Below are positions 9,961 to 21,857 of a stretch of DNA of 64,000 bases, in pieces (within the stretch, counting starts at the first letter, position 1; every line of letters begins with the position of its first letter). The notes under the pieces are model-generated. The model did not search any database and was not told the origin of the DNA. It worked only from the letters and a program-made list of their open reading frames with translations. The DNA comes from Aaosphaeria pasadenensis (taxonomy: Eukaryota; Ascomycota; Dothideomycetes; Pleosporales), in NCBI GenBank assembly GCA_022813625.1, contig JAKLMB010000009.1:1054001-1118000 (forward strand), given 5' to 3'. The position numbers and the translations under genes were made by a program.

Positions 9961-12598
9961 ATGAAGCCACGGTTACCGCGCCCGCAGCTCGTGCCACTCT
10001 TCTTCGGTACTGATCACCACCAACACCACCACCTTTTGCGTCAATTGTACATATAACTGACAGGAAATCCTCACCAGTGATCTTATCCTTTCTCCTCTGC
10101 CTCTCGCTGGCTGAAGTCCCCGAAAATGATCCTCGATTACATGCGCAAACGCCGTTGAAACAAGAACCCCCGCCACCGGGCAGCTGGGGAGCAAAGATCC
10201 CCAAAGATGGAGAAACAGGTGCATCTTCCTTCGAGGAGGCCTCCCAACTTCTACGGAAGATCCGCCCAGCTTCTGCGCCGTGGTACGACTTTGACAAGAA
10301 GAATGGCATATTCGGCGCCACTGCCTACTATGCCAAAGAGCTCTTCTTCCTCCTCTTCATGAACGGTCCCCCGCAACCACAGCTTCTGACCTCCAGCAAC
10401 GAACCCAAGAAGCTTAGTCCGACCCTCGAAAAAGCGGTTAAACTGTTGGAAGAATCGGCCGCGGCGAGAAACCCGGATGCCCTGTTTGTGCTCGCCGAGT
10501 TGAACTTCTGGGGAAATCATACACATCCCAGGAATTACCAGGCGGCGTTCAAGCGATACCACGAGCTCGCGATGTTGAACGGCAACGCTTCGGCCCAGCA
10601 CATGGTCGGCTTCATGTACGCGACAGGAATTGCAGGTGCTGTGCCGCAAGATCAGGCAAAGGCAATGATGTATCACATGCTGGCGGCCGAGGGAGGAGAT
10701 ATCCGATCGGAAATGACAATGGCATACCGATATTCGTCAGGAATAGCTACACCCAGAAACTGCGAGGAATCTGTTTATTACTACAAGAGCGCGGCGGACA
10801 AAGCCATGGCATACATGAGATCCGGACCGCCGGGCGGACATTCGATGCTCAAAGAGGCGTACAGGATCGCAGACGACGAAGGCGGGGTCTACGGCGAAGG
10901 AGCAAGTGTTGCCAGTTCGGGTCCCAACGCCAAACAGGGCGGCGTTCACTCGGATACGTTTTCTTCCTTGGAAGATGTATTCGAATACATGGATCTGCAG
11001 GCTAGGAAAGGCGATCCACGGGCGAGCTTTAATCTGGCCAAGCTGAACTACGATGGGGCTCGGAATTTCAAGCGTGACCTCCAAGCTGCTAAGAAGCGGT
11101 TTCTCGACCTCGCTCGCATGTACTGGCCCAAAGAGGGCAAGGCGAAACAAAACGTCTCTCCCGTGACTGAGAAGCTCGCTGCGAAAGCTGCTGGCTACCT
11201 CGGTCGCATGTTCTCCCGCGGCGAGGGAATGCCTCAAAGCTTCAGCATCGCCCACACATGGTTCAAACGGGGAGTGGAACTCGGAGACGCGCTCTCGCAA
11301 TACTCGCTCGGCTTGCTATATCTTGAAGGGCTGGGCGTAGAGCAAGATGCGGTTAAGGCTGCAAATTACTTTGGCGCTGCGGCAGACCAGGATTTCCCCG
11401 CCGCCCAAGTTAGGATGGGTGCTCTGTTTTTGGATCAAGGAGACATCCCGACAGCACTCGAATATTTCGGCTTAGCGGCACGACATGGACACATGGAGGC
11501 TTATTATTATCTGGCAGAGATGACACACAACGGTGTGGGCAAAGACAAGTCGTGTGCAGTGGCATCCGCGTATTACAAGATCGTCGCGGAGAATGCCGAG
11601 GTCGTGTCGACCGCATTCCCGGAAGCCAACGACGCCTATGCTGAAGGAGACCTCGAGACCGCACTTGTGGGCTATATGATGGCAGCCGAGCAAGGTTTCG
11701 AGATCGGACAGGCGAATGTTGCATACCTTCTGGACCAAGCCAAGCCCCGCTTCACACTCAATTCACTCATTCCCTTTTTGCAAAAGAAAGCCACGTTAGC
11801 CGGCGATGCTTTCCTGGCACTGATATACTGGACAAGATCGGCGGAGCAGAAGAACATTGACTCGATGGTCAAGCTGGGCGACTACTACCTCAACGGCCTC
11901 GGTACTAAAGCTGATGCTGAAAAGGCTGCAGCTTGTTATCAGGCCGCAGCTGATAGTCTGGTGAGCGCGCAGGCGATGTGGAACCTAGGCTGGATGCATG
12001 AGAATGGCATCGGCATCGAACAGGATTTCCACCTCGCGAAGAGAAACTATGACCTAGCTCTGGAGACGAATCCTCGAGAAGCGCACGTCCCCGTTCTTTT
12101 GGCGCTGTACAAGCTTCGTTTTAGGAGTTGGTGGAACACCATTACGAATGGAGACATCAAATCCATTCAGGAGGAGCCAGGTATTTTCAATGTCCCAACG
12201 ATGCCTCTAGCACGTACTAATGATATATAGTCGAAAAGAAAGAGTGGTCGCTGTCGGAGTGGCTGAATGCCTTCCTCGAGGCCGAGATTGCAGGCTGGGA
12301 ATATGAACAGGACGACTACGAAGGTGGCCATATGCCCGGCGGTGACTACGATGAGGCACTTGACGAGATTGATTCCGAGCTCATCGATTCTCTAGTCATT
12401 CTTGGCCTCACTGGCGCGCTTGTGGTGTTACTCTGGTATCGTGTATACCGACAGAGGCGGCGAGAGCAAGAATTGAGACAACAAGCCGATCAACTTCGAC
12501 CACAACAAGGCCATGGTGGACAAGCAGCCGCCCAACCACAGAACCCTTTCCAGCCTCAAGATCCCGCGAACTGGGCGGCTGGTGGCCTAGGACTGTGA
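9961..12598 (+). CDS. hrd3: Hrd3/SEL1L homologue, ERAD ubiquitin-ligase subunit
   Basis: Three exons (9961-10006, 10078-12180, 12231-12598) give 838 residues, close to yeast Hrd3. The 71-nt first intron interrupts the signal peptide; the spliced N-terminus MKPRLPRPQLVPLFF-VILSFLLCLSLA is a good ER signal. The lumenal part contains many Sel1/TPR-like repeats (for example SQYSLGLLYLEGLGVEQD and AMWNLGWMHENGIGIEQD). A single membrane segment near residue 780 (SLVILGLTGALVVLLWY) precedes a short Arg/Gln-rich cytosolic tail. Known role of the family: substrate-recruiting partner of the Hrd1 RING ligase at the ER membrane. The second intron (12181-12230) has an ideal CTAAT branch site. Confidence 0.93.
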
Positions 12599-13607
12599 TG
12601 ATGAATAGAGAAACTAAGCTGAGATGCTGTATACCACCACTATTGTGTACGTTTCAGGGAGAACCTCTTTTTTCTTTTATGTTGCATTGAAGACGGCGTT
12701 CACGATGGCATGATAAGCGTTTTCAAGCAGATGAGTCGAGCCAAAAAAAACATGTCAGGAAGGTGAAAGGTCTTTCGATCCCCTCTATAGGATATTTGTT
12801 GTCTATGCCCACCACTTGATTTGTATGTACACGTATGATATGTGTGTAAATGATACCTCTCTGTTTCCTTCTTCCCGAGGCTGCTGCTCCTCTCCGTATG
12901 TACGTTCTCTAATCTGCTAATCTCCGAATCCTTCTCGTCTCACCATCTGGCCTGTACTGTGCCACATTCTGGTTACACATACTGCCCGCCCGACAGCCTC
13001 CACTCAAGATGTTGAAGCAGTCTTTAAGAGGTGGGTCAAAATAGCCAACTACTCAGCACACAAGCTTGCCATTGACTTCATTCAACGTCGCAATCCACAA
13101 ACATCACGCAATCATCTTAACCCAACGAAAATAAAAATAAAAAAGAAATAAACAAACAAATTACCGCCTCGCCCACCACAGCGATGTGTCCAACTCGGCG
13201 CCTTCTCCGGCCGTTCACCCCAACCCAAGATCTACACGTGTGATGACACCTCAGCGAATCCTCCCAACGACAACAACGACATGACTCCCCCCGTTCCCAT
13301 ACATACATCACAATGTCTTTTTTCCCCCGAGTATCAACTTTGTACTGCCTGACCTCTCCACATTCAGCTTATATCAGTCCCCGACCTCCTGACCCTTGAA
13401 TACTCTCTCTCCCCTTTCCCACAATTTCTCCTCCCATCGCATCCCAACTGGTCTTGGGGGCTGTGAAGTATATATATACCTGAGGTGTATATCTAGAGTA
13501 TACAGGACCCAACCCAGCCCAGCACTACCCCAGGACAAGGGTTATAGCAAGAGCAAGAGCAAGAGCGAGGCACTGCAATACAGAAAGAAAAGACAAAAGC
13601 CGCCACA
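12599..13607. other. intergenic, 1.0 kb
   Basis: It contains the 3' region of hrd3 and a C/T-rich upstream region (13140-13470) of the next plus-strand gene. No gene is supported. Confidence 0.5.
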
Positions 13608-14824
13608 ATGTCCGCGCGGCAAAAAGTCCTCACGCACTTCGACTCGCAGCGCGCCATGACCAACAAGCTCGCAAAGCTCGACCGAAAGACCAGCACGTCG
13701 CCCTCAGAAACGTACCTCGACTGGGACGACGCAGAGCTCGAAGTCGCCCTGAAGCGCGGTCTCGCGTACACGATCCGCAGCTCCAAATACCCACGGTAAC
13801 ACTCCCTTCCTCCCTCCCTCCCTCCCAAACCTCCCAGAATCTAACAACCACCAGCACATTGAAGAACCCAGCCCGCATAACCCTAACCCTCAACTCAACC
13901 CACACCTGGTCCCTCCACAAAGTCCTCCTAACAACCCTCACCAAAACCCTCGCGGCCCCCCTTCTCTCAAACCCCCACCTCCACCACCTCGACATCTCCG
14001 CCATCGCCCCGATCTCCAACCCCTCCGCCTGGAGCATCTTCCTAACCTGGCTCTACACCTTCGACAAGTCGCCCTTACAAGACTACACCCCCCTCCGCGA
14101 CCCCAGCTGGCAAACCTCCTCCATAAAAGACGCCGCGTTCCTCTCCTCCTTCCTCGGCGCCCCCAAATTCGAAAAATACCTCCTCCGCATCATCTACAAG
14201 GAGATCTGGGACTCCACGACGCCCTCGCTGCTCGACCCGCACCCCCAGCCCATATGGTCGAAGAGCGACTTGCGGCATTTGGGGCAGTGCATGGGCAAGA
14301 CGACGGGCCTGTGGCATTTTTTGAAGGCGTATCATCGCTGGGATGATGCGGGACGGCCAGGCCATCTGGATCCGTATACGTGGCGGGTCGAGCATTGGTA
14401 TGCGATTTGTGGGACGACGTTGAATTGGGGGTGCTTTCATGCGATGAATGAGAGTGGGTGGGGGGGCGTGTGGGAGAGGCAGAGGGGGAGGTGGGGGAGT
14501 GAGGTCAAGGTCGTGAAGGGGGTGAAGGGGGGAGAGGGCGAGGAGGAGAACTGGTTGGATGAGGTGGTGTATGATGACCCGGCTGAGGGAGACTGCTTTT
14601 GGGGGAATGATGTTAGTAAGGATATGGGGTTGGGGGTTGGGGTCGAGGAGCTTTATGTGGATGGGTTTTATGATGAGGATGTTGGGGGGTTTGAGGAGGA
14701 GGAGGAAGAGGAGGTGGAGAATGGGTGGGAGGACGATTCGACGCCGTTGCTTGGGTTCGATGATGCGGATGAGGGGGCTTGGGGGATTGTGGATGAGATT
14801 GAGGAGGTTGATTATATGGTTTGA
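13608..14824 (+). CDS. BTB/POZ-like protein with acidic C-terminus, function unknown
   Basis: Two exons (13608-13795, 13855-14824) join to 385 residues. After a charged N-terminal helix, residues about 60-165 resemble a fungal BTB fold: LTLNSTHTWSLHKVLL, a hydrophobic strand with AWSIFLTWLYTF, and the helix AAFLSSFLGAPKFEKYLL, comparable to the paired helices of BTB proteins that begin L.VLADKL..P.F. The middle is Trp-rich (HWYAICGTTLNWG). The last 60 residues are strongly acidic with an EEEEEEE run. BTB domains mediate dimerisation or Cul3 binding, but no partner can be named here. Base composition flips inside exon 2: C-rich until about 14230, then G-rich. Confidence 0.6.
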
Positions 14825-15197
14825 TGTTTGTACATGTGTATGGCAGGGCCATCTATTCCATTGTAGGGTAACATAGGACAGGTGGGACATTTAGGAGTTC
14901 ATATTTGAGACCAGAATTTAGGATTATAACTTTTATTCAGTTGTTGTGTTGCTACTATTACAATGCCTTCGGATATGAACTATTCAAACAAGAGGTCGTA
15001 GGTGGCTGTTGTCCAATTCTTCTTCTCGCGAAGTCCGTAACCTACGTCAACCCTGTTGAGCGTGGTTAACGAACTTTCACCAGACTTGCCATCCACGTCC
15101 TGATACTGCCAGAGGGTACAGAGGCCACTCAACCATGCTCATAGCATCTCCTGAACATCTTCCACCGATTGTCCGGCCCCAGTGGTACCCCTCACCC
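14825..15197. other. convergent intergenic region
   Basis: 373 bp between the stop codons of the BTB-like and SRA genes; shared 3' flank. No gene or strong hairpin is seen. Confidence 0.5.
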
Positions 15198-16937
15198 CTA
15201 GTTATTCATCTTCAGCTTCTCATACTCCGCAATCTCCCGCTTGGTTGGCCGAGAAACAGGATTCTTCTGGCCGTCTCCAAACCGCAGTGGGTCCTGTCCA
15301 ACACGCCTGACGAGATGGAACCTGTGGACTGCGTTCGAGGGATTGACGACCTGGTACCCGACGACGTCGTACAGCCCATCGTACCTATACCCATGGGTAG
15401 GCCTGTAAGGGTTGTCCGGACGCAACTTGGAGGAACGTATGACGCGGACTGGGTTCTTGAACTGGACGGACTCGACTAGGCGGTTAGTGTTCTCTGAAGC
15501 GATTTCGTCTTTGCCATCCGTCCCCATGTAGAAGAGCTCGTCGCCCTGATCGTCGTCCTTGTACTTGCCTGATACGACGATGGAATAGGCGCCCTTATCC
15601 TTCGCGCCATAGATGCCTAGGCCGTTAGTTGAAGCTTACATTGTGTCAACCCGAACTTTATGCTTACCTCCTTGCGCGGATCCATGCGCGCCATCTCGAA
15701 CAAGACACAACTGGTTGGGCCACCACTGTCCATTCACCAAGGTATTATCCCCGAAGACGCGAGCATTGGTTGGATGCTCTTTTTTCCAGTCTTTATTCAA
15801 TTTGTAGGATGTAGCGCTCGTATTCGGTCGATTGATGCCGCGGAGAAGGTCAGTGTCAAAGATCCTCAAAGACCACCGCAGGCACAACTGGAATGCATCG
15901 GCTTGTAGATACCAAGGAAAGTCGCACATGGGGGCCTTGAAGATTCTGCAAAGGCCAGTGTCCCCCAGGACGAAAGTCTGGACAAGCATGACTTCGTTGA
16001 CGGGAATGAACTCAGCTTTGTGCACTAGCTCAGCCAGGATCTTGTATACTCGATCACGCTCCCCACGGTTAGTTGAGCGTTCACAAACGCCAATGTATTC
16101 TTTCAGGCTTGACAAGGTCTTCCGGGAGTGATCAAGTTCATTCTGAAGATGCTTTCGTCGGTGTGTTCTCTTCACACCTCTGAACTCTTCTAGCCACTGT
16201 GGCGCGACATATGTGTCTGGAGTGACGGCAGCCGGTGTAATTTCAACGCCAGATGTAGCCTTCTGCTGGCTGATGTCACCTGTGAGCATATCTTGCGGCG
16301 TGTCTGGGCGTGCCTTCCTCTTTCGAGACAGCTCAACGTCTACATTTCCATCTGGGAGATTGAATTCGACGCTTAAAGGTGAGGGCGGCAGAGTACGTCC
16401 GAGTGTTGGACTAGCACTGGGCAGCATATTGGCTACCTCGGCTCTGAAGCTCGTTACAGTCTCCATTATCTGTAGTGGGGCAATACCCGTGGCGAACTTG
16501 TTCTGCGCGGGCGATCCGGGGGCGGATGATATACCGTGAAACCCAGGACTCATCTCGCCAATCGAGCTGGGTCTACGCAACTTGGGGGAGATGCCGCCAC
16601 GCCTAGCAAATACTCGTGTAGTCTCTCGGGGAGGTGTCACTTGCTTCTTCTCAGGCTGCTGCTGTTGCTGGCGGGGCTGGTCTTCGTTCGAGGCATTAGC
16701 ACGCTTGTTCCTATCCGTATACTTCTTCTGCTGCTCAGCGTCCCAGATACGTTGGCACTCCTCGAACACCTGGGCTTTCATGGCTGCATACTCCTCATTC
16801 GCCTTGGGAAAGCGCAGATCTCGCTCTCTGAACATGGCTTGCAAGATGGTTTCCTTAGGCTTCTCTGGTGAAGTAAGATGGGTAGGGGTGGTAGGTGAGG
16901 GCATGGAGTAGGGCGTTGAAGGTGAGTGGGACGGCAT
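15198..16937 (-). CDS. SRA/YDG-domain protein, putative modified-DNA reader
   Basis: Two exons (16937-15668, 15616-15198) give 562 residues. The first 240 are disordered (Pro, Gln, Ser runs), followed by a charged helical part. The C-terminal part from about residue 405 is an SRA domain: GGIYGAKDKGAYSIVVSGKY, NPVRVIRSSKL, and the signature GYRYDGLYDVV near residues 499-509, with RVGQDPLRF after it. The intron splits the conserved GGIYG. SRA domains flip and read 5-methyl or 5-hydroxymethyl cytosine in UHRF1, SUVH proteins and bacterial restriction enzymes. No RING, PHD or SET domain is visible. Role in DNA methylation or genome defence is inferred only. Confidence 0.85.
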
Positions 16938-17770
16938 GGCTAGTTGGGTATCAGGGTTAGCAGAGGGAGGGTGAAGGGTGAAGTTAATGGCAAGACCGTG
17001 GGCAAATAGCTCAGACAGCTTGTCTAGCTGCTTTCGCTGTGAGATCCTGTAGCGTTTATCTCAGGGCGTCTTCAGTGAGTCTCAACTTTACTTGGTCAGT
17101 TGCAGAGGGGGCGTAGGAGAGGATGCTGAGGCAGTGGAAGTGTTTGTCAACTGCGCTGGAGGTTGAAGTTGACGCGCACAGGGAATTTATAGTGTGGGTT
17201 GTGTGGAAGGCGGCGCCGACCCCTGTCAAGCACCGAAGGCCACGCGCCACTCTTGGCTGCGCAGGTACTGGGTGAGTGAGGGGGTGAGCAAGCTTCGAGG
17301 AGGCGTTTGGTTTGTAGAAGATCGTGGATGTTGAGGTGAGTGGTGGGCTGCTGGTGGGTTGTCGGTGGGTTGTGTGGACAGAGAGTGGAGTTTGTGGCTG
17401 CGGCGAGGTTGCTTTAGTGTTTGCAGGAGGAGCGTTTACACAGGGAAGGAGGATCAACCCTTCGGATCGAAACGGCTTGTACTTCTAGAAACAGTTTACT
17501 GTCTCTGCCCTGGACTACAACTGGTTCCTGGAAACGTCCAATTTGATTCTGATTGGGGCGGTGTGTACGGATGAAGGTCTTGGACCAGTTGCCTATCGAC
17601 TTGCCCTTGGCCTGGTGTGGTGCGTTTGACGTGCCCAAGTTGGCGGTGAGGTAGAAGAACTCCCAGGGTACGAAGTGTTCGAAGAAGAGAATATCCAATT
17701 CTATCTACATTCCTCATAAAGATACGTCTTGATAAGAGGTAGGGTTAGAGTTAGGCTTCAGTCAAGCTGC

Positions 17771-18190
17771 GAGAAATCAGCGGCACGGTCACATAAACTA
17801 TGACTGACTCCTCACATACTCGCTGTTCTTCTTTCTTTCTCATCAACACTCGAACGAGAATTTACGATTTAATAAATTTAACCTCGTCAGTTTCTGCTTC
17901 GCAAAAGTACAAACAATCATCCCAACCTTGAGAAATTAGTAGCAAACAGTCACCGCACCTGTGACTGGCTCCTCGCCCACTCACCTCTCTATCCTTCTCC
18001 ACCCCACGTTTGGAACAGAGCTCACCGGAATTAATCTATACAGTCTCATCTGTTTCTACTTCGAAAAAGTACAACCTCCTAACGCAACAAAAAACTCATC
18101 CCAACCCTGGGAGCGCAGCGGCACCCATTCACCCCACCCACGACTATCCCATCATACACTCACCTCTCTGTCCCCCCCGTCCCACCGCTG
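17771..18190 (+). repeat. diverged tandem repeat of about 165-180 bp, two and a half units
   Basis: Units start near 17771 (gagaaatcag), 17930 (gagaaattag) and 18109 (gggagcgcag). Shared blocks include TTTCTRCTTCG followed by AAAAGTACAA (17891-17912 and 18052-18073) and CATCCCAACC (17918-17927 and 18098-18107). The third copy keeps only the first half. Copies are heavily diverged with many C/T differences. Confidence 0.7.
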
Positions 18191-18673
18191 CTCACCAGTC
18201 AATCAAAAGAGCCTTTTCTTTCCACAGGGGTCCCTCTCAGTTGCTTGAGTTGTGTTGGTAAAATCTGCTTTACTGTGCATCGCGTCTCTATATCTCACAG
18301 TGTCATGTAGCCACAGTAGCGGCGAATACAAGAGGCGCTTTTGAACTTGAAAAGGTATTTGATGCGCCTATAATGTGCTATTGGAGGCTTCTTGTTATGT
18401 TATAGGTGCAGGTATAGGTGTAGGTATAGTTGGAGGTCTTACATTCACACCTCACTATATCACTCTTTGCTATACTATACCGTACCGGGCCGTACTACAC
18501 ACTATGATATACCAAGCACCCTCACTACTATACACTATACAAATCCCCCAGAGCATAAATATAATCAAAACCAAAATTACAAAGAGCAACTGAAGGTCTC
18601 TACGACACCCCTTCACCTCCCCGGCTCGATGACGTCGCTACACCCTATGTACCCACCCCGTGGACGAGATCCC

Positions 18674-18921
18674 GCAGGACTTGAACATTGCGAAGGTCGA
18701 CACTACGCACTCACAGAATGGAGATAGGGGCGTGGGATGGTGGATTGTAACACGCATGTGGTAGTTTTGGGTTGTTTAATATAAGACTGTTGTGTTCGGT
18801 ATATGTATGTGTAGGACACGGCAGGAGAGGCGATGGTTTTGCGCTAGGCGGCTATGACTACGAATATGTGAGCAAGATACTGCAAGGCTTGAACACTGCG
18901 AAAGACGACACTAAGCACTCA
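18674..18921 (+). repeat. pair of diverged direct repeats, about 208 bp apart
   Basis: 18674-18713 and 18882-18921 share about 34 of 40 bases (cttgaacaYtgcgaaRg followed by cgacactaMgcactca). Weaker similarity continues downstream through the GTTGTGTTC boxes near 18790 and 19006. Confidence 0.65.
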
Positions 18922-19248
18922 TGACACGGGGACGTTGATGATGGATAGCACAGAGTGATATAAGTGCGGAAGTTCCAGTCTAGTTTATGTATGCGTGTGA
19001 GCTCGTTGTGTTCTATATAAGTTCGTATGTACGCTGTGCTATGTTATACCAAGATACATTGCCATGAACCCAATGAAAACCCAGAAAGGCAAAGAAAAGA
19101 AACAAGAAAACAGCGCCATGCCTAACCCAAAATCGTGTATACTTCCATACAAATGCGTGGTATGCCCGTGCAACTCAAAAACGCCTTAACCCATGAAAAA
19201 CAAGTCTTGAATGTATCACCCAACAGCAGAGAGTGGGAACAGAGCATC

Positions 19249-20929
19249 CTACAAGGACCCCTTATCCCTCGCAACCTCCCCCAACACCTCCGTCTCCACC
19301 GCCGCCTCCAACGGTCCCGTCTCCACCTTCCCCTGCTTCCCTGCATCCTTAAGGTCGTCACTCCTCAGCGAAATCCAATCCCTAATACCGTGTCCCTCAG
19401 TAGTAAGCAGAATCTTGTCCACGCCCGTCTTTTCCACCCCCTGACTCTCAACCTCCATATCCGCGGCACTGGTATCCGCAACCTCAACGCCAGCGTCGCG
19501 GAGAAGCTGCAGGATAGCGCGCACGTTGAGCTTCATGACGCGCTGGGGCTCCTTGACGCCGAACACCTTGGTCGTGACCCAGGGGAACAGGGTGCCGAAG
19601 TCGGACTGCGAGAGGTGGGCCGAGGAGGTCGGGTAGAAGATGTGTGCGCCTAGGACGGAAGTGTCGCTCTTTGGGGCGGAGAGAATGGAGAGGGTTTGCT
19701 GGAGGTTGGTGGACCATTTGTAGAAGGCTTCGCTGAGGATGGAGAGGAGCGTTGAGCCGCCTGGCCCGCCGGGCGTGTAGCATGGCATTGGCTGGGATTT
19801 CAGCCAGGTTGTTGAGGGGGATTGGAGGGGGAGGGCCCAGAGGTCGAGGAGGGTTAGAGGAGAGGTCGCGGTGATTTGCTGGGTTAGAGGGGTGTTGGGG
19901 GAGGGGACGTAGAGTGGGCGGTAGGTTGAGGGTGTGGTGGAGTCTGGGCGGTAGAAGATGGATTTGGTGAATTGGATCATCGTTGCTGCGCCGAAGGAGT
20001 GCCCGGTCCAGGCTATCGATCCTGGGTTGTGGATGTCGAGCTTGTTGGAGAACTGGATGAGCATGTTGTGGTGGGCTTGATCCTCCGCGATGTTGCTGAG
20101 CGCCACGCGGGCATCAATCTTGAGGAGTGCGTCGTGGATCAGGCCGAGTTCCCATAGTCGTATGCGGAGTTGTTCATCTCGCGCTTCGTACACCTCTGTA
20201 GATGCTTGATGTGGCACTCTCAAGTAGTCCACTTTCTTAAGCTTTTGCGGCGCACCCGGCGTTCGTACAAAGGAGATCGGGGCGCTGCCATCTCGATGGT
20301 CTGGCGCCACCACCACGATTCCATGGCTTGCCAACGAACCGCAAATGTGCGAGTATGCGTTCCTCGATCCACCCAGGCCATGTGAGAAAAACATGACCGG
20401 CCATCGCTTAGAATTTGTCGTCGGTTCGAGAATTTCGGCGTTGTGATGGACCGGAATCGAAATGTAGTAGAGTAGTTGCGGGACGACGCTACATGCGCGC
20501 ACACGATCAGCGACCATTCATCCCAACCCTGAAGAAATGTCCACTTCAAACTTACGAAAAAATATGCGCAAAAGCGTTATTCGCTCCCAGAAACCTCGCA
20601 TATGCACCCACGTATTCCCTCTGCGGGCTCGGTATCCACCTCACGCCCCTCTGCTGTGAGTCCTGCTGGCAGGGATAGAAGACCCGGAACGCAACGGTCG
20701 AGAGATCGGGCTTTGGCGCCGGCGAAGTCGCAGGAGACTCTAACTCCGCGACAGGAATTTCCACATGCGTGCTTCCAACTTTATAGGGGCCAGTGTAGGG
20801 TGGGAACGAGGGCGTGGGGTTCAATTTGCTGAACCAGCCGGTCATGTTTGCGGATGTTGGCAAAGCGAATGGAGGTGTTTTGGAAGGGATGGCACGAAGA
20901 AGGGTCGAGAGAGAGGATCTCAGGGTCAT
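19249..20929 (-). CDS. platelet-activating factor acetylhydrolase family protein (PLA2 group VII type)
   Basis: Two exons (20929-20556, 20488-19249) give 537 residues. Family landmarks in order: PSFPPYTGPYKVG near residue 40, the loop VMFFSHGLGGSRNAYS, VVVAPDHRDGSAP, the nucleophile elbow GHSFG (Ser 289), LLDLWALPL (Asp 340), and AHLSQSDF (His 416). Ser, Asp and His are thus all in place for a catalytic triad. The N-terminal 28 residues before a second Met are Arg/Ser-rich and could be a weak mitochondrial presequence. Expected reaction: hydrolysis of short or oxidised sn-2 acyl chains of phospholipids. Substrate in this fungus is unknown. Confidence 0.88.
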
Positions 20930-21857
20930 GCGAGAGAGCAGAGGAGGAGGAAGCAGTGGATGTAGGAGTAGGAGTATTTTCTATTTATGCAATTAAGCAT
21001 GTGGGATCGGGCACGCCGACGACGAGACGAGAATTGTTAGTGATGACATCGATTTTTCCCAAAATCCCAGTCCCCAAGTCCCAAGACAGCGCCACTAACG
21101 CAGGAACAGGGTCTGAGGCACGCGACAACAACCAAGATAACGATAAGGATCCAGATGCGAATTTAGATATCTAGGATTCTAATCGTACAACAGAAATATC
21201 ACAAAATTAGACGCAGACTAATCTTGAGTCTCTCGAGATTTATCTAAGACACTGTAGAATAGTCTTAGCTGTACATATCACTATGGCAAAGTATCATCAA
21301 ACTTGGGATGATTCCGCAATGACGAAATTCAAGATCTCAGGTATCGGCCAGTCGGCATCGGAAATCTTTCGTTCCGATATGACGCTAACCAGATACATAC
21401 AACAACCTCGGTACACTCCATAAGAGGATAAGACTCGTACGACCGATGATATGCCTACTCTGTAGAAGAAGATGTAGATGCAGCGAGCGTCTTGGAACGA
21501 TTATTGTAAACCTACAATTTCACGTGTCAATAGAAGGTAAACAACACATATCAGAGCTAAGGATGAAGTTATGCAGTGCATGGAACGGGGGGTCGTCTAG
21601 TATTCTTCCCCACTATATATGTACAACGTACCATGCGACTACGACAAGATGGTAAGGAAAAAAAGCCGGAAACAGCTGTGTGGGTAAGAAACAAGATGTT
21701 TGACTCAAGGAGATGGTATCCAGAAACGTCGCATCGCGTGAAATCAATAAATCAATTGAACAGATCAGACGCAACAAGATAAAAACACCAAGAAAATGCT
21801 CTCCAAACATGTGTACTCTTCACTCTTTAGTACAACATTCGCTACCTCGTGAGGTCG
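20930..21857. other. intergenic, 0.9 kb
   Basis: Promoter of the PAF-acetylhydrolase gene on one side and 3' flank of the copper-ATPase gene on the other. No gene or repeat is recognised. Confidence 0.5.

Larger units (their letters stand above)
16938..19248. other. 2.3-kb intergenic region with diverged direct repeats
   Basis: It includes the SRA gene promoter, then non-coding DNA with two families of old direct repeats (annotated separately) and TA-rich repeats with many CTATAC/GTATAG steps near 18400-18560. No gene is supported. Confidence 0.55.

Noticed and set aside
13879..13892. Telomere-like CCCTAACCCT
   Set aside because: Two units only, inside coding sequence of the BTB-like gene.
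14075..14890. 271-codon minus-strand frame
   Set aside because: Antisense to exon 2 of the BTB-like gene; Pro/Leu/His-rich with no domain, caused by the strand skew.
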